NCBI GenBank assembly: GCA_943326315.2
Contig: CALPSU020000003.1
Coordinates: 1-34,508, forward strand
DNA from: Chryseobacterium gleum
GTDB lineage: Bacteria > Bacteroidota > Bacteroidia > Flavobacteriales_D > Crocinitomicaceae
Direction of reading: 5' to 3'
DNA length: 34,508 nt
Of the stretch, positions 10,020-18,157 are shown in pieces (position 1 is the first letter of the stretch; each line of letters starts with the position of its first letter). The notes beneath the pieces were generated by a model. It had not been told where the DNA came from, did not search any database, and worked only from the letters and a program-made list of their open reading frames with translations. Made by a program: the position numbers and the translations under genes.

Positions 10020-10664
10020 TCATTTTAATTCTTCTATTGCTTTTTTCGTTCCAATTTTTTTCGTGATAAAATCTATTTCTGCTTTTGGATTTCTTGCTGG
10101 TGAATATTCTCTCCCGTAAAAAATTATTTGTAAATGAAGTTTATTCCATAAATCTTTGGGAAATAATTTTTTCGCATCTTTTTCAGTTTGGATAACATTT
10201 TTACCATTTGTAACTCCCCATCTTGTTAATAATCGATGTATATGAGTATCAACGGGGAATGCAGGAACTCCAAAAGCTTGTGATACGACTACGGATGCTG
10301 TTTTGTGCCCAACACCTGGTAATTCTTCTAATAAACTCATATTATTTGGAACTTCTCCTTGATATTTATCAATTAAAATGTGTGATAAATTATAAATTGC
10401 ATGAGATTTTCGAGGAGATAAGCCACATGGTCTAATTATTTCTCTGATTTCATCGGGAGTTAATTTTATCATATCAAAAGGATTATTAGCAGCTTTAAAT
10501 AGAGTAGGTGTTACTCTATTTACCATTATGTCTGTGCATTGCGCAGATAATAATACAGATATCAATAATGTGTAAGTATCAGTATGGTCTAAAGGAACAG
10601 GTGTTTCAGGGTAAAGTTTTTCAAGTTCATTGATTATGAATTCACCTCTTTCTTTTTTAGTCAT
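10020..10664 (-). CDS. nth: Endonuclease III (DNA glycosylase/AP lyase) lacking the C-terminal 4Fe-4S cysteine motif
   Basis: 214 aa; LLSAQCTDIMVNRVTP, HhH LPGVGHKTASVVVSQAFGVPAFPVDTHIHRL (catalytic Lys and Asp present); C-terminus YGREYSPARNPKAEIDFITKKIG has no Cys. Confidence 0.92.
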   Translation of the reverse strand: MTKKERGEFIINELEKLYPETPVPLDHTDTYTLLISVLLSAQCTDIMVNRVTPTLFKAANNPFDMIKLTPDEIREIIRPCGLSPRKSHAIYNLSHILIDKYQGEVPNNMSLLEELPGVGHKTASVVVSQAFGVPAFPVDTHIHRLLTRWGVTNGKNVIQTEKDAKKLFPKDLWNKLHLQIIFYGREYSPARNPKAEIDFITKKIGTKKAIEELK

Positions 10665-10713
10665 TTTACTTAAATTTAAATAATATAGTATATAAAATTA
10701 CTATTTTCGTTCT

Positions 10714-10950
10714 ATGTTAGACAAAGATAATTTCTTTCCTCAATATCGAAAATTAGTTAATGAAAAAGCATTTTATAAAATTATTGACTCTAGAAATTTT
10801 GAAGAAATTCAAGTAATTGGATCAAGAAAAATAAAATATGTTTTTAGTGTTACACAGTATCCAGATATTTTGAAAATTAATGATATGTTAAATCTAGAAG
10901 GAGAAACGTATCAAAAGTCAACACAAATCGAATGGAATAGTTTGATGTGA
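10714..10950 (+). CDS. Small hypothetical protein (78 aa)
   Basis: Complete ORF MLDKDNFFPQYRKLVNEKAF...; lies in a divergent-then-convergent gap with no competing ORF. Confidence 0.6.
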   Translation: MLDKDNFFPQYRKLVNEKAFYKIIDSRNFEEIQVIGSRKIKYVFSVTQYPDILKINDMLNLEGETYQKSTQIEWNSLM

Positions 10951-10956
10951 TTTGCA

Positions 10957-10993
10957 GTTGATATTATTTTTTTATGGAAAAAATAATATCAAC
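10957..10993. repeat. Perfect 16-bp inverted repeat with 5-nt loop (GTTGATATTATTTTTT-tatgg-AAAAAATAATATCAAC) spanning the stop codon of the OmpA-like gene
   Basis: Read directly: arms 10957-10972 and 10978-10993; lies between or over two convergent gene ends. Confidence 0.85.
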
Positions 10994-13015
10994 ACGTCTA
11001 TTTTTAGCTCTGTCAATATCATTTTTTTCAGGACTTACTAATAAAAGTGTATTACTAAATCCCTGATATCTTAATCGATCTGATGAAATACCCCTACTAA
11101 TTAACTGTGAATAGACGTATTTTGCTCGTTTTTTACTTAATTTTAAATCATTTCCGCAACAAACGTGACCTCTAATAAATGCATGAATTTGTTTATTCTG
11201 GTTAAGAAAATTAAATAAATCATTCATTTCTTTAGTTGAAATTTCATTTATAATCGGATCAACTCCATTAAATTCAATACCCATAATCACTAAAACGACA
11301 GAGGTGTCTAATTTTGAAATGCTAATCCTCTCTAATTTCTGAAACATATCAAGATTATTTATTTTCGAAGATGCTTTAGTTCTAGATTTTTCTCTTACTA
11401 GCATTTTATCTATTTGATCTTGTGTTTTACCGATTGTATTTAGCTCTCCATTTTGATTTTCTTCAATTTCAACAGTGCTATTTTTTTCTTCAATAATAAA
11501 AGGTGAATCAACCAAAGTTTCAACAGAATCTTTTATAGTAATTACAGGATCAATTTCATAGTTTTCACTTCTAGTTTTACTTTTTGAAAAAATAATATCG
11601 ACACGTCTATTCTTTTTACGATCTAATTCTGTTAATTCAGGATCAATTAAAAGTAGTTTATTACTATAACCTTGATATCTTAATCTGTCTTCTGAAATTC
11701 CTCTACGAATTAATTCACTATAAACATGTTTAGCTCTTTTTTTACTTAATGGCATTTCATCTCCACAACAAACATGTCCTCGTAAAAAAACATCAACAGA
11801 TTTATTCTTTATAAGAAAATTAACTAGATCATCCATCTCTTGAAGAGAAGAAGGAATTATAATCGGCTCATCACCTTCAAATTCTAGATTCATATTTAGC
11901 AATACAATCGTCTTATCTAAATCGCTAACTCTAATTTTAGATAGTCTCATTCCTAGATCTGGATGATTTGTTTTTAAAGGGTTAGATGAAGACGATTTTT
12001 CGTGAACGATAATTTGATCAATCTGATCTTGGGTTTTACCTTCAATAAAAACTTCTCCTGTTTCCTCATATAATTTTTCTGATTTTATTTTAATTTCTTT
12101 TATTGAAGGTTCTTTATTGACTTTAATTTTAGGAGTATTTATTAATTCTGGTTCACTATTTTCAGGATTATATATTTCTTTGTTTTTTTCAATTTTTAAA
12201 AGTGAATCTTTACTGATATCCTTTTTATTAGCTAAAATTTTAGGTGAATTTTCTTTTATTTCTATTGGTTTTAAGTTTCTATTCAAAGTGTCATTATTTC
12301 TAGACGATCTAGTATTTATATTTCGTTGTGAATAATTAGTTGAGTCTTGATTTTTTGTAATGTTTTTGACATCAATATCTTTTTCAATATTTTCTAAAAT
12401 GAAATCCTTTTTTTCAATCAATGAATCCTTATCTAAATCTTTTCTTAAATTATTTAAATTGTTATTTTCTAAGTCATATTTTTTTGCAACTTGTATGTAT
12501 TTAACGGTATCTTGTTCTGGATCTTTAATGTTGTTTTCAAATTGATTTATTGCAGTTTTTTCTTGATTATTAATGGATTTTTTAATAGGTTTTGAGTTGT
12601 TCAATATTATTAAAGGATCTTTATATTTATATTTTATATCTACTCTTCTCCAGTTGTAACCATCTGAATAAGAGTATAAAAATGCTGGAGGATAATCTAT
12701 GTTAATTGGATTGTATTGATGTATTACGATTGAAGTGTCAATTGCATTTTTAATTAAAGACATCCTTTTTTTTGATTTAATGTGATTGTAAGAAGGTGAT
12801 CCTGTTTTTTCAACATATCCTATTATTTCAATAATTTCAATAGGTCTTGATTTTACTTCATTTACAAATTCGGCTAAAACCAACATAGATTCATGAGTAA
12901 GGCTAAAATCATCTACATCATAGTAAAATGTTTTCAAATGCAAAACTTCATTTTTTTGAGAATTCAAAAAAGTTGAAAAAGAGAAAAAAAACATTACTAA
13001 AACAAAGCGAATCAT
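10964..13015 (-). CDS. OmpA-family protein with two tandem OmpA-like domains plus a degenerate N-terminal third copy
   Basis: RGHVCCGDEMPLSKKRAKHVYSELIRRGISEDRLRYQGYSNKLL...NRRVDIIFS and RGHVCCGNDLKLSKKRAKYVYSQLISRGISSDRLRYQGFSNTLL...NRRVDIIFS. The ORF track starts at a TTG (13021) that is part of a promoter-like TATATTTG; ATG at 13015 preferred. Confidence 0.85.
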   Translation of the reverse strand: MIRFVLVMFFFSFSTFLNSQKNEVLHLKTFYYDVDDFSLTHESMLVLAEFVNEVKSRPIEIIEIIGYVEKTGSPSYNHIKSKKRMSLIKNAIDTSIVIHQYNPINIDYPPAFLYSYSDGYNWRRVDIKYKYKDPLIILNNSKPIKKSINNQEKTAINQFENNIKDPEQDTVKYIQVAKKYDLENNNLNNLRKDLDKDSLIEKKDFILENIEKDIDVKNITKNQDSTNYSQRNINTRSSRNNDTLNRNLKPIEIKENSPKILANKKDISKDSLLKIEKNKEIYNPENSEPELINTPKIKVNKEPSIKEIKIKSEKLYEETGEVFIEGKTQDQIDQIIVHEKSSSSNPLKTNHPDLGMRLSKIRVSDLDKTIVLLNMNLEFEGDEPIIIPSSLQEMDDLVNFLIKNKSVDVFLRGHVCCGDEMPLSKKRAKHVYSELIRRGISEDRLRYQGYSNKLLLIDPELTELDRKKNRRVDIIFSKSKTRSENYEIDPVITIKDSVETLVDSPFIIEEKNSTVEIEENQNGELNTIGKTQDQIDKMLVREKSRTKASSKINNLDMFQKLERISISKLDTSVVLVIMGIEFNGVDPIINEISTKEMNDLFNFLNQNKQIHAFIRGHVCCGNDLKLSKKRAKYVYSQLISRGISSDRLRYQGFSNTLLLVSPEKNDIDRAKNRRVDIIFSIKK
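10977..11431 (-). repeat. Intragenic duplicated module, C-terminal copy (GKTQDQID...VDIIFS)
   Basis: Aligns without net indel to 11586-12040, offset 609 bp at both ends. Confidence 0.8.
11586..12040 (-). repeat. Intragenic duplicated module, N-terminal copy (GKTQDQID...VDIIFS)
   Basis: Aligns to 10977-11431 with a constant 609-bp offset. Confidence 0.8.
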
Positions 13016-13174
13016 ATTCAAATATAGTAGTTTTTTTAGTTATTTAATAGTATCAAAATTATTAAAAATAGTTCTGATATTTTTTTTAGTTTATTTTTGA
13101 ATATAAATTATATATTTTTTTTAAATTCGTAAAAAAAATACAATCTTATTTTACCAAGTGTCATAAATTACAAT

Positions 13175-13660
13175 ATGAAAATTGACGATGAAATTCAAAG
13201 TAAATTCATTAATCCTCAAATAAAAGCAATTGTAAATTTAAGGTATACTGCAAATCTTTTGAATTCAAGTCAAAATGCTTTTTTTTCTGAATTTGATTTA
13301 ACTTTTCCACAGTTTAATATTTTAAGAATATTAAGAGGTGCAGAAAAAGCTATTAATGTCCAAAATGTGAAATCTAGAATGGTAGAGAAATCGCCTAATA
13401 TTACTAGAATAATGGATAAATTAGTTGCGAAAAATTTAATTAGTAGAAAAAATTGTATTGAAGATAAACGTTCAGTTTATATTGAAATTACCATAAAGGG
13501 TTTAGATGTTTTAAGTGAAATTGATTTTAAAATCAAAAAAAGTTCAATAACTCCTGATAATTTAAGTGACAAAGAAGCTGAAACATTAAGTGAACTTTTA
13601 GATAAGGTAAGAATAGGTATTAAGCAGAACGCAGGATCTAGCATTTTGAAGATCAGTTAA
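13175..13660 (+). CDS. MarR family winged-helix transcriptional regulator
   Basis: 161 aa; LTFPQFNILRILRGAEKAINVQNVKSRMVEKSPNITRIMDKLVAKNLISRKNCIEDKRSVYIEITIKG. Confidence 0.9.
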   Translation: MKIDDEIQSKFINPQIKAIVNLRYTANLLNSSQNAFFSEFDLTFPQFNILRILRGAEKAINVQNVKSRMVEKSPNITRIMDKLVAKNLISRKNCIEDKRSVYIEITIKGLDVLSEIDFKIKKSSITPDNLSDKEAETLSELLDKVRIGIKQNAGSSILKIS

Positions 13661-13700
13661 TAGGTGTTTTCAAGCCTTTTCACTTTTTTATTTTTGTTAC

Positions 13701-13774
13701 TGAAAGGAGACCTGTTTTTTTACTGTTTATTGCGATTTATAATTAATTCGTAAAAATAAACAGACTCCTTTTCA
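13701..13774. promoter_or_regulatory. Imperfect inverted repeat upstream of the TonB receptor-like gene (TGAAAGGAGACCTGTTT ... AAACAGACTCCTTTTCA)
   Basis: Arms 13701-13717 and 13758-13774, about 15/17 complementary allowing one offset gap per arm; sits between marR-like and receptor genes. Confidence 0.5.
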
Positions 13775-13813
13775 TTTCATTATGCCTACTTTTAAAGTAA
13801 AAAAATAAATATA

Positions 13814-16273
13814 ATGTTGAAGTATATATATATAATACTGTTCTATCTTATTTTTACAACAGATTCTTTCGGACAAATTCAAAAAAATGGAGTAATTAAT
13901 TCTGGTATTTTAAAAGGGAACGTAATTGATTCTGTTTCAAATTTACCTGTTGAATATGTTCAAATTAAATTACTTTCTTCTATTGACTCAACTATAATTT
14001 CATCTATTTATACTGACGTAAAGGGGGATTTTGTTCTAACAGAAATACCTTTCGGTCCTTTATTTTTAAAAATATATTTCATAGGTTATACTACTAAAGC
14101 AATAACTAATATATCTTTTTCAGCATCTTCAAATGAGATAAATTTAGGCAGTATTTTTATTTCTCCAGATGTATCAATAAATCTACAAGAAGTAAAAGTT
14201 GTAGGAGTATTAGATGTTTTCAAGACAGGTATAGATAAAAAAATATATAATGTTGCAGAAGATTTTTCTTCAAAAGGAGGTACTGCAAATGACATATTGA
14301 ATAAAGTTCCATCTGTAGGAGTAGATCAAGATGGAAAGGTTTCTTTAAGAGGTGATGGAAATGTCACAGTACTTATTGATGGTAGACCTAGTTCATTTTC
14401 TGGAGGAAATGGTAAAAGTTTATTAGATGCTATTCCTGCAAGTTCAATTGAACGAATTGAAATCGTTACAAATCCTTCTGCAAAATATTCACCAGATGGA
14501 ACTTCAGGAATAATAAATGTTGTGTTAAAAAAAAATAAATTAAGAGGTACAAATGGAATGATTACTAGTTCTGGAGCTACAGGATCTTTATTTAATGGTT
14601 CAGCTAGTTTTAGTTTTAGAAATTCCAAATTAAATACTTTTGCAAATTATACGTATAGATATAGTGAGGGTTTTAGAAATAATTATGGAACATTACAACA
14701 ACTTTCATCTACTGGAAATCAAATAAGTTTGAATCAAAATAGGAATGGTTTGGATTTAAATTCGGGAAATACTTTACGTTTTGGAACTGATTTTTATCTC
14801 AAACCAAATCAAACATTAGGTTTTACAGTTACAGGTAGTAATGGAGTTAGAAATAGAAGTGGCGATTTAAAAAACGTAATGTATGATAATAATTCACTTT
14901 TAATAAAGTCGTGGAATAGAAATTCATACGATCCAACTACCCAAATGAATTTTGATTTTAATGTGAATTTTAAAATTGATTTAAAAGAAAATAAAGGTTC
15001 AATTACTGGAGAAGTTACTCAGTCTTTAGGGAATGAAATTATTAATGGCTATTATGAGGAAACATACAATAATTTAAATGGAACACTTAGTTCTAAATCT
15101 AAATTAAAACAGCAATTAGTAGATTTAGAAAAAAATAACATAACAACTTCACAAATTGATTATGTACGAACATTTAAAAAATCTAATTTACGTTTTGAAT
15201 CAGGATTAAAGTCTATTTTAAAAAACTCAGGAGTAGATACAAAATCAGAACATTTAGATACCATTTCTCAAAATTTCGTAAGTGATTCCCTTGCAACTTT
15301 TAAATATTCATATAACGAGCAAGTTTATGGAGCTTATGGGATCATTGGTCATCAATTTGGCAAATTTAAATATCAAGGAGGACTTAGATTAGAACAGGCA
15401 ATGCAGTCCCCTTATTTGATTTCGACGAATGAAAAATTCACGAACAATTATTTTAATTTTTATCCTTCTGCTCATATAAAATATAATAAAAAAACAAATA
15501 CAGAATGGAGTTTAAGCTATAGCAGAAGGATTAATAGAGCCGCATCTAGTGATATGAATCCTTTTACGAATTATTCAGATCCTTATAATTTACGAAAAGG
15601 GAATCCTAGTTTAAAACCTGAATATATAAATTCATTTGATTTAGGGTATTCAATTGAGAAAACAAAAATTACACTTACTTCAAGTGTCTATTTCAGAAAT
15701 ACTACAGATGTAATACAAAGAATAAAAGTTTTTTACCCTAACAATACATCTGCAGTAACTTTTGCAAATATTGACCAAAGTCAAAGTTTAGGCTTTGAAT
15801 TAGTTATGGTTTACAAGCCAATTAAAAATTGGAAAAATGTAATTTCCTTCAATGGAAGTGGAATTAAATATACGGATGACACTAAGAATTTCAACTATAA
15901 TAATAGTGGTATTACTTGGGGTGCTAAATATATTGGAACAATTGATTTTTGGAAAAAAACAATGTCAGCTCAATTAAATGTAAATTATATAGCTCCAATG
16001 ATAACTGCACAAGGTGTAGCGCAAAGACGTGGTTCTGTTGATATTTCTATTGAAAAAAGTTTGAGCGAAGGTAAATGGTCTATTGGATCTAGAGTTACGG
16101 ATATTTTTAATAATCAAGGTTTTTCTTTTGAAGTTACTCAGCCAAGTATACATCAGACTTCTGAATATAAATGGCTCACAAGACGATTATATTTAACAAT
16201 AAGTTATAAATTTGGTAAACTTGAAATGTCAAATAAAAAAGTTAATATTGAAGGATCAAACCCCGATTTTTAA
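13814..16273 (+). CDS. TonB-dependent receptor-like outer-membrane beta-barrel protein with N-terminal carboxypeptidase-regulatory-like domain
   Basis: 819 aa; signal peptide, LKGNVIDSVSNLPVEYVQIKL, plug domain SKGGTANDILNKVPSVGVDQDGKVSLRGDGNVTVLIDGRPSS...IERIEIVTNPSAKYSPDGTSGIINVVLKK, barrel. Confidence 0.92.
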   Translation: MLKYIYIILFYLIFTTDSFGQIQKNGVINSGILKGNVIDSVSNLPVEYVQIKLLSSIDSTIISSIYTDVKGDFVLTEIPFGPLFLKIYFIGYTTKAITNISFSASSNEINLGSIFISPDVSINLQEVKVVGVLDVFKTGIDKKIYNVAEDFSSKGGTANDILNKVPSVGVDQDGKVSLRGDGNVTVLIDGRPSSFSGGNGKSLLDAIPASSIERIEIVTNPSAKYSPDGTSGIINVVLKKNKLRGTNGMITSSGATGSLFNGSASFSFRNSKLNTFANYTYRYSEGFRNNYGTLQQLSSTGNQISLNQNRNGLDLNSGNTLRFGTDFYLKPNQTLGFTVTGSNGVRNRSGDLKNVMYDNNSLLIKSWNRNSYDPTTQMNFDFNVNFKIDLKENKGSITGEVTQSLGNEIINGYYEETYNNLNGTLSSKSKLKQQLVDLEKNNITTSQIDYVRTFKKSNLRFESGLKSILKNSGVDTKSEHLDTISQNFVSDSLATFKYSYNEQVYGAYGIIGHQFGKFKYQGGLRLEQAMQSPYLISTNEKFTNNYFNFYPSAHIKYNKKTNTEWSLSYSRRINRAASSDMNPFTNYSDPYNLRKGNPSLKPEYINSFDLGYSIEKTKITLTSSVYFRNTTDVIQRIKVFYPNNTSAVTFANIDQSQSLGFELVMVYKPIKNWKNVISFNGSGIKYTDDTKNFNYNNSGITWGAKYIGTIDFWKKTMSAQLNVNYIAPMITAQGVAQRRGSVDISIEKSLSEGKWSIGSRVTDIFNNQGFSFEVTQPSIHQTSEYKWLTRRLYLTISYKFGKLEMSNKKVNIEGSNPDF

Positions 16274-16277
16274 TCTA

Positions 16278-16418
16278 CTATAACTTGTTTTTATCCAAAA
16301 TATAATTATTGAACTTAACTCCTAGACTCAAAATTGTGGTATCAAAATTTGATTTTTCAGTTTTTTTGAGAGATTCTTTTTTTAGAATGTTTTTTGGTTG
16401 AATATTTTTCGTTTTCAT
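16278..16418 (-). CDS. Possible small protein (46 aa)
   Basis: Own translation: MKTKNIQPKNILKKESLKKTEKSNFDTTILSLGVKFNNYILDKNKL*. Promoter-like TATATTTG (minus strand) at 16441-16448, 22 nt before the ATG. Below ORF-track size cutoff. Confidence 0.35.
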   Translation of the reverse strand: MKTKNIQPKNILKKESLKKTEKSNFDTTILSLGVKFNNYILDKNKL

Positions 16419-16567
16419 AACTAGTTTTTTATGTTTTTTTCAAATATAAAAATCTCTCTCAAAGATTATACCGCTATTGAGTAATCTGTCACTTTGATTG
16501 AGTATGATAAATTCAAATAGTTTTTTATTCTAATTGATTCAAGAAATATTTTTACTTTTATTTTATT

Positions 16568-17053
16568 ATGAAAATTTCAAGCTTAAGTGAAATAAAAAAA
16601 GCAGTTGCACAATTATCTAAAGAAGATATATTGGAAGTGTTCAATAATGTTGTTAAATTCAGTAAAGAGAATAAAGAGCTAACGCATTATTTATTATTTG
16701 AAAGTGATTTTGAAGAGAATTATATTTTAAAAATAAAGGAAGAAATTTCATTAGAATTCTCAAAAATTGATAAACGTAGTTGGAAAACTATGAAAAAAAC
16801 AATTCAAAGAATATTAAGAAATGTAAAGAAATATATAAAATATTCTAAAAAACCAACAACTGAAATAGAATTATTATTGCATTTCTGTAGTCAATTAAGA
16901 AAATTAAATATTTCTAGTTATTCAAATCAAATAATACTAAATATTTATATTAGACAAATAAATACTATAAATAAAACATTGCAAAAACTTCACGAAGATC
17001 TTCAGTTTGATTACAAAGAAGAAATTGAGGACGCAGAAGAAATTTTAAAATAA
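16568..17053 (+). CDS. Hypothetical helical protein (161 aa)
   Basis: Complete ORF MKISSLSEIKKAVAQLSKEDILEVFNNVVKF...; no family recognised with certainty. Confidence 0.65.
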   Translation: MKISSLSEIKKAVAQLSKEDILEVFNNVVKFSKENKELTHYLLFESDFEENYILKIKEEISLEFSKIDKRSWKTMKKTIQRILRNVKKYIKYSKKPTTEIELLLHFCSQLRKLNISSYSNQIILNIYIRQINTINKTLQKLHEDLQFDYKEEIEDAEEILK

Positions 17054-18019
17054 CTATTTACCGAAACCGTCGGATAAATTTCTTGCAACTGCATCGTGAT
17101 ACATAGAAATGTTTTTTGATTTTTTTACTCTTTTGAAAATAGTGTTTGAATCAGAAAATGATTTTGAAAAATACTCCCAAAAAGATTCCATTTTCATTAA
17201 TAAGTGTTTATCGCCAGAAAGCTGTTGTGCATAATTGTCCATTAAAACATCGTGAAATTTCATAAATACTTCCGCGGAATTATCATTAAAATCATCGCTG
17301 TTATTTTGAATCATCTCAGGAAGAAATGGATTCGCGATAATACCACGACCAATCATCCATTTTTTTATAGTTGGGAATTTTTCACGTAGTAGATTTAATT
17401 CACTTACAGTTGTTATATCACCATTATAAACCATGCTTTGCGTTGATTTACTTACACAGTTTTGAAAAGCATCTTGATCAACTGATCCAGTATATAATTG
17501 TTTAGCTGTTCTGCCATGGATAATAATTTCAGATAAAGGAAAATTATTTAAACGAGGTATCAAATCCGATGTTTCTGTATTATTGTCATAACCTAACCGC
17601 ATTTTTATGGAAAGTTTAATGTCAATTTTAGGGAGAACATTTTCAAGTAATTCAACAATTTTTAACGGTTGACATAACATCCCTGATCCCATGCCTTTTT
17701 TAGCAACCATAGGGTAGGGGCAACCTAAATTCCAATTCATTTCTTTATGACCTAATTCAGATAAATAATTAGCTAAATAAATAAAATCTTCAGCATCGTT
17801 AGTCATTATCTGAGGAATTATTCGGTAGCCAATATTGTTTTCAGGTTTGACATCAATACTATGTGATTTTTTTATTTCTTTTGAATGAGATAAGCAAATC
17901 CAAGGAGAATAAAACGTATCAATACCTGAGAAAAAAGAATTAAATGCATTTCGAAACCTAAAATCAGTTAATCCTTGAAGTGGTGCTAAAAGTATTTTAT
18001 CTTTCTGAGATTGGTTCAT
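17054..18019 (-). CDS. tRNA-dihydrouridine synthase family protein
   Basis: ORF 17054..18055; Met13 (18019) is the likelier start: MNQSQKDKILLAPLQGLTDFRFRNAF; motifs MNWNLGCPYPMVAKKGMGSGML, IKMRLGYD, IIHGRTAKQLYTGSV, NGDITT, MIGRGIIANPFL. Confidence 0.9.
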   Translation of the reverse strand: MNQSQKDKILLAPLQGLTDFRFRNAFNSFFSGIDTFYSPWICLSHSKEIKKSHSIDVKPENNIGYRIIPQIMTNDAEDFIYLANYLSELGHKEMNWNLGCPYPMVAKKGMGSGMLCQPLKIVELLENVLPKIDIKLSIKMRLGYDNNTETSDLIPRLNNFPLSEIIIHGRTAKQLYTGSVDQDAFQNCVSKSTQSMVYNGDITTVSELNLLREKFPTIKKWMIGRGIIANPFLPEMIQNNSDDFNDNSAEVFMKFHDVLMDNYAQQLSGDKHLLMKMESFWEYFSKSFSDSNTIFKRVKKSKNISMYHDAVARNLSDGFGK

Positions 18020-18130
18020 TGTATTGAAAATTTCGTCGAATTTACAGAAAAACATCTGAAGTCAATTTATAGTTGAAAAAAATGTGAACAAGATCTAAAG
18101 AATCAGAATTAGTTTTAGATTGGTTCTTAC

Positions 18131-18138
18131 TATATTTG
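18131..18138 (+). promoter_or_regulatory. Candidate -7 box TATATTTG for fabG
   Basis: Exact TAnnTTTG match 19 nt upstream of fabG ATG; no clear TTG at -33. Confidence 0.4.
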
Positions 18139-18157
18139 ATGCATTAAAAATGAAGAT

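Noticed and set aside
12117-12545. 72-aa and 61-aa Phe/Ser-rich + strand ORFs
   Set aside because: Reverse reading of the Lys/Asn-rich linker of the OmpA-like protein; composition artefact.
14086-14628. 69-aa and 100-aa minus-strand ORFs
   Set aside because: Antisense to the plug domain of the TonB receptor-like gene.
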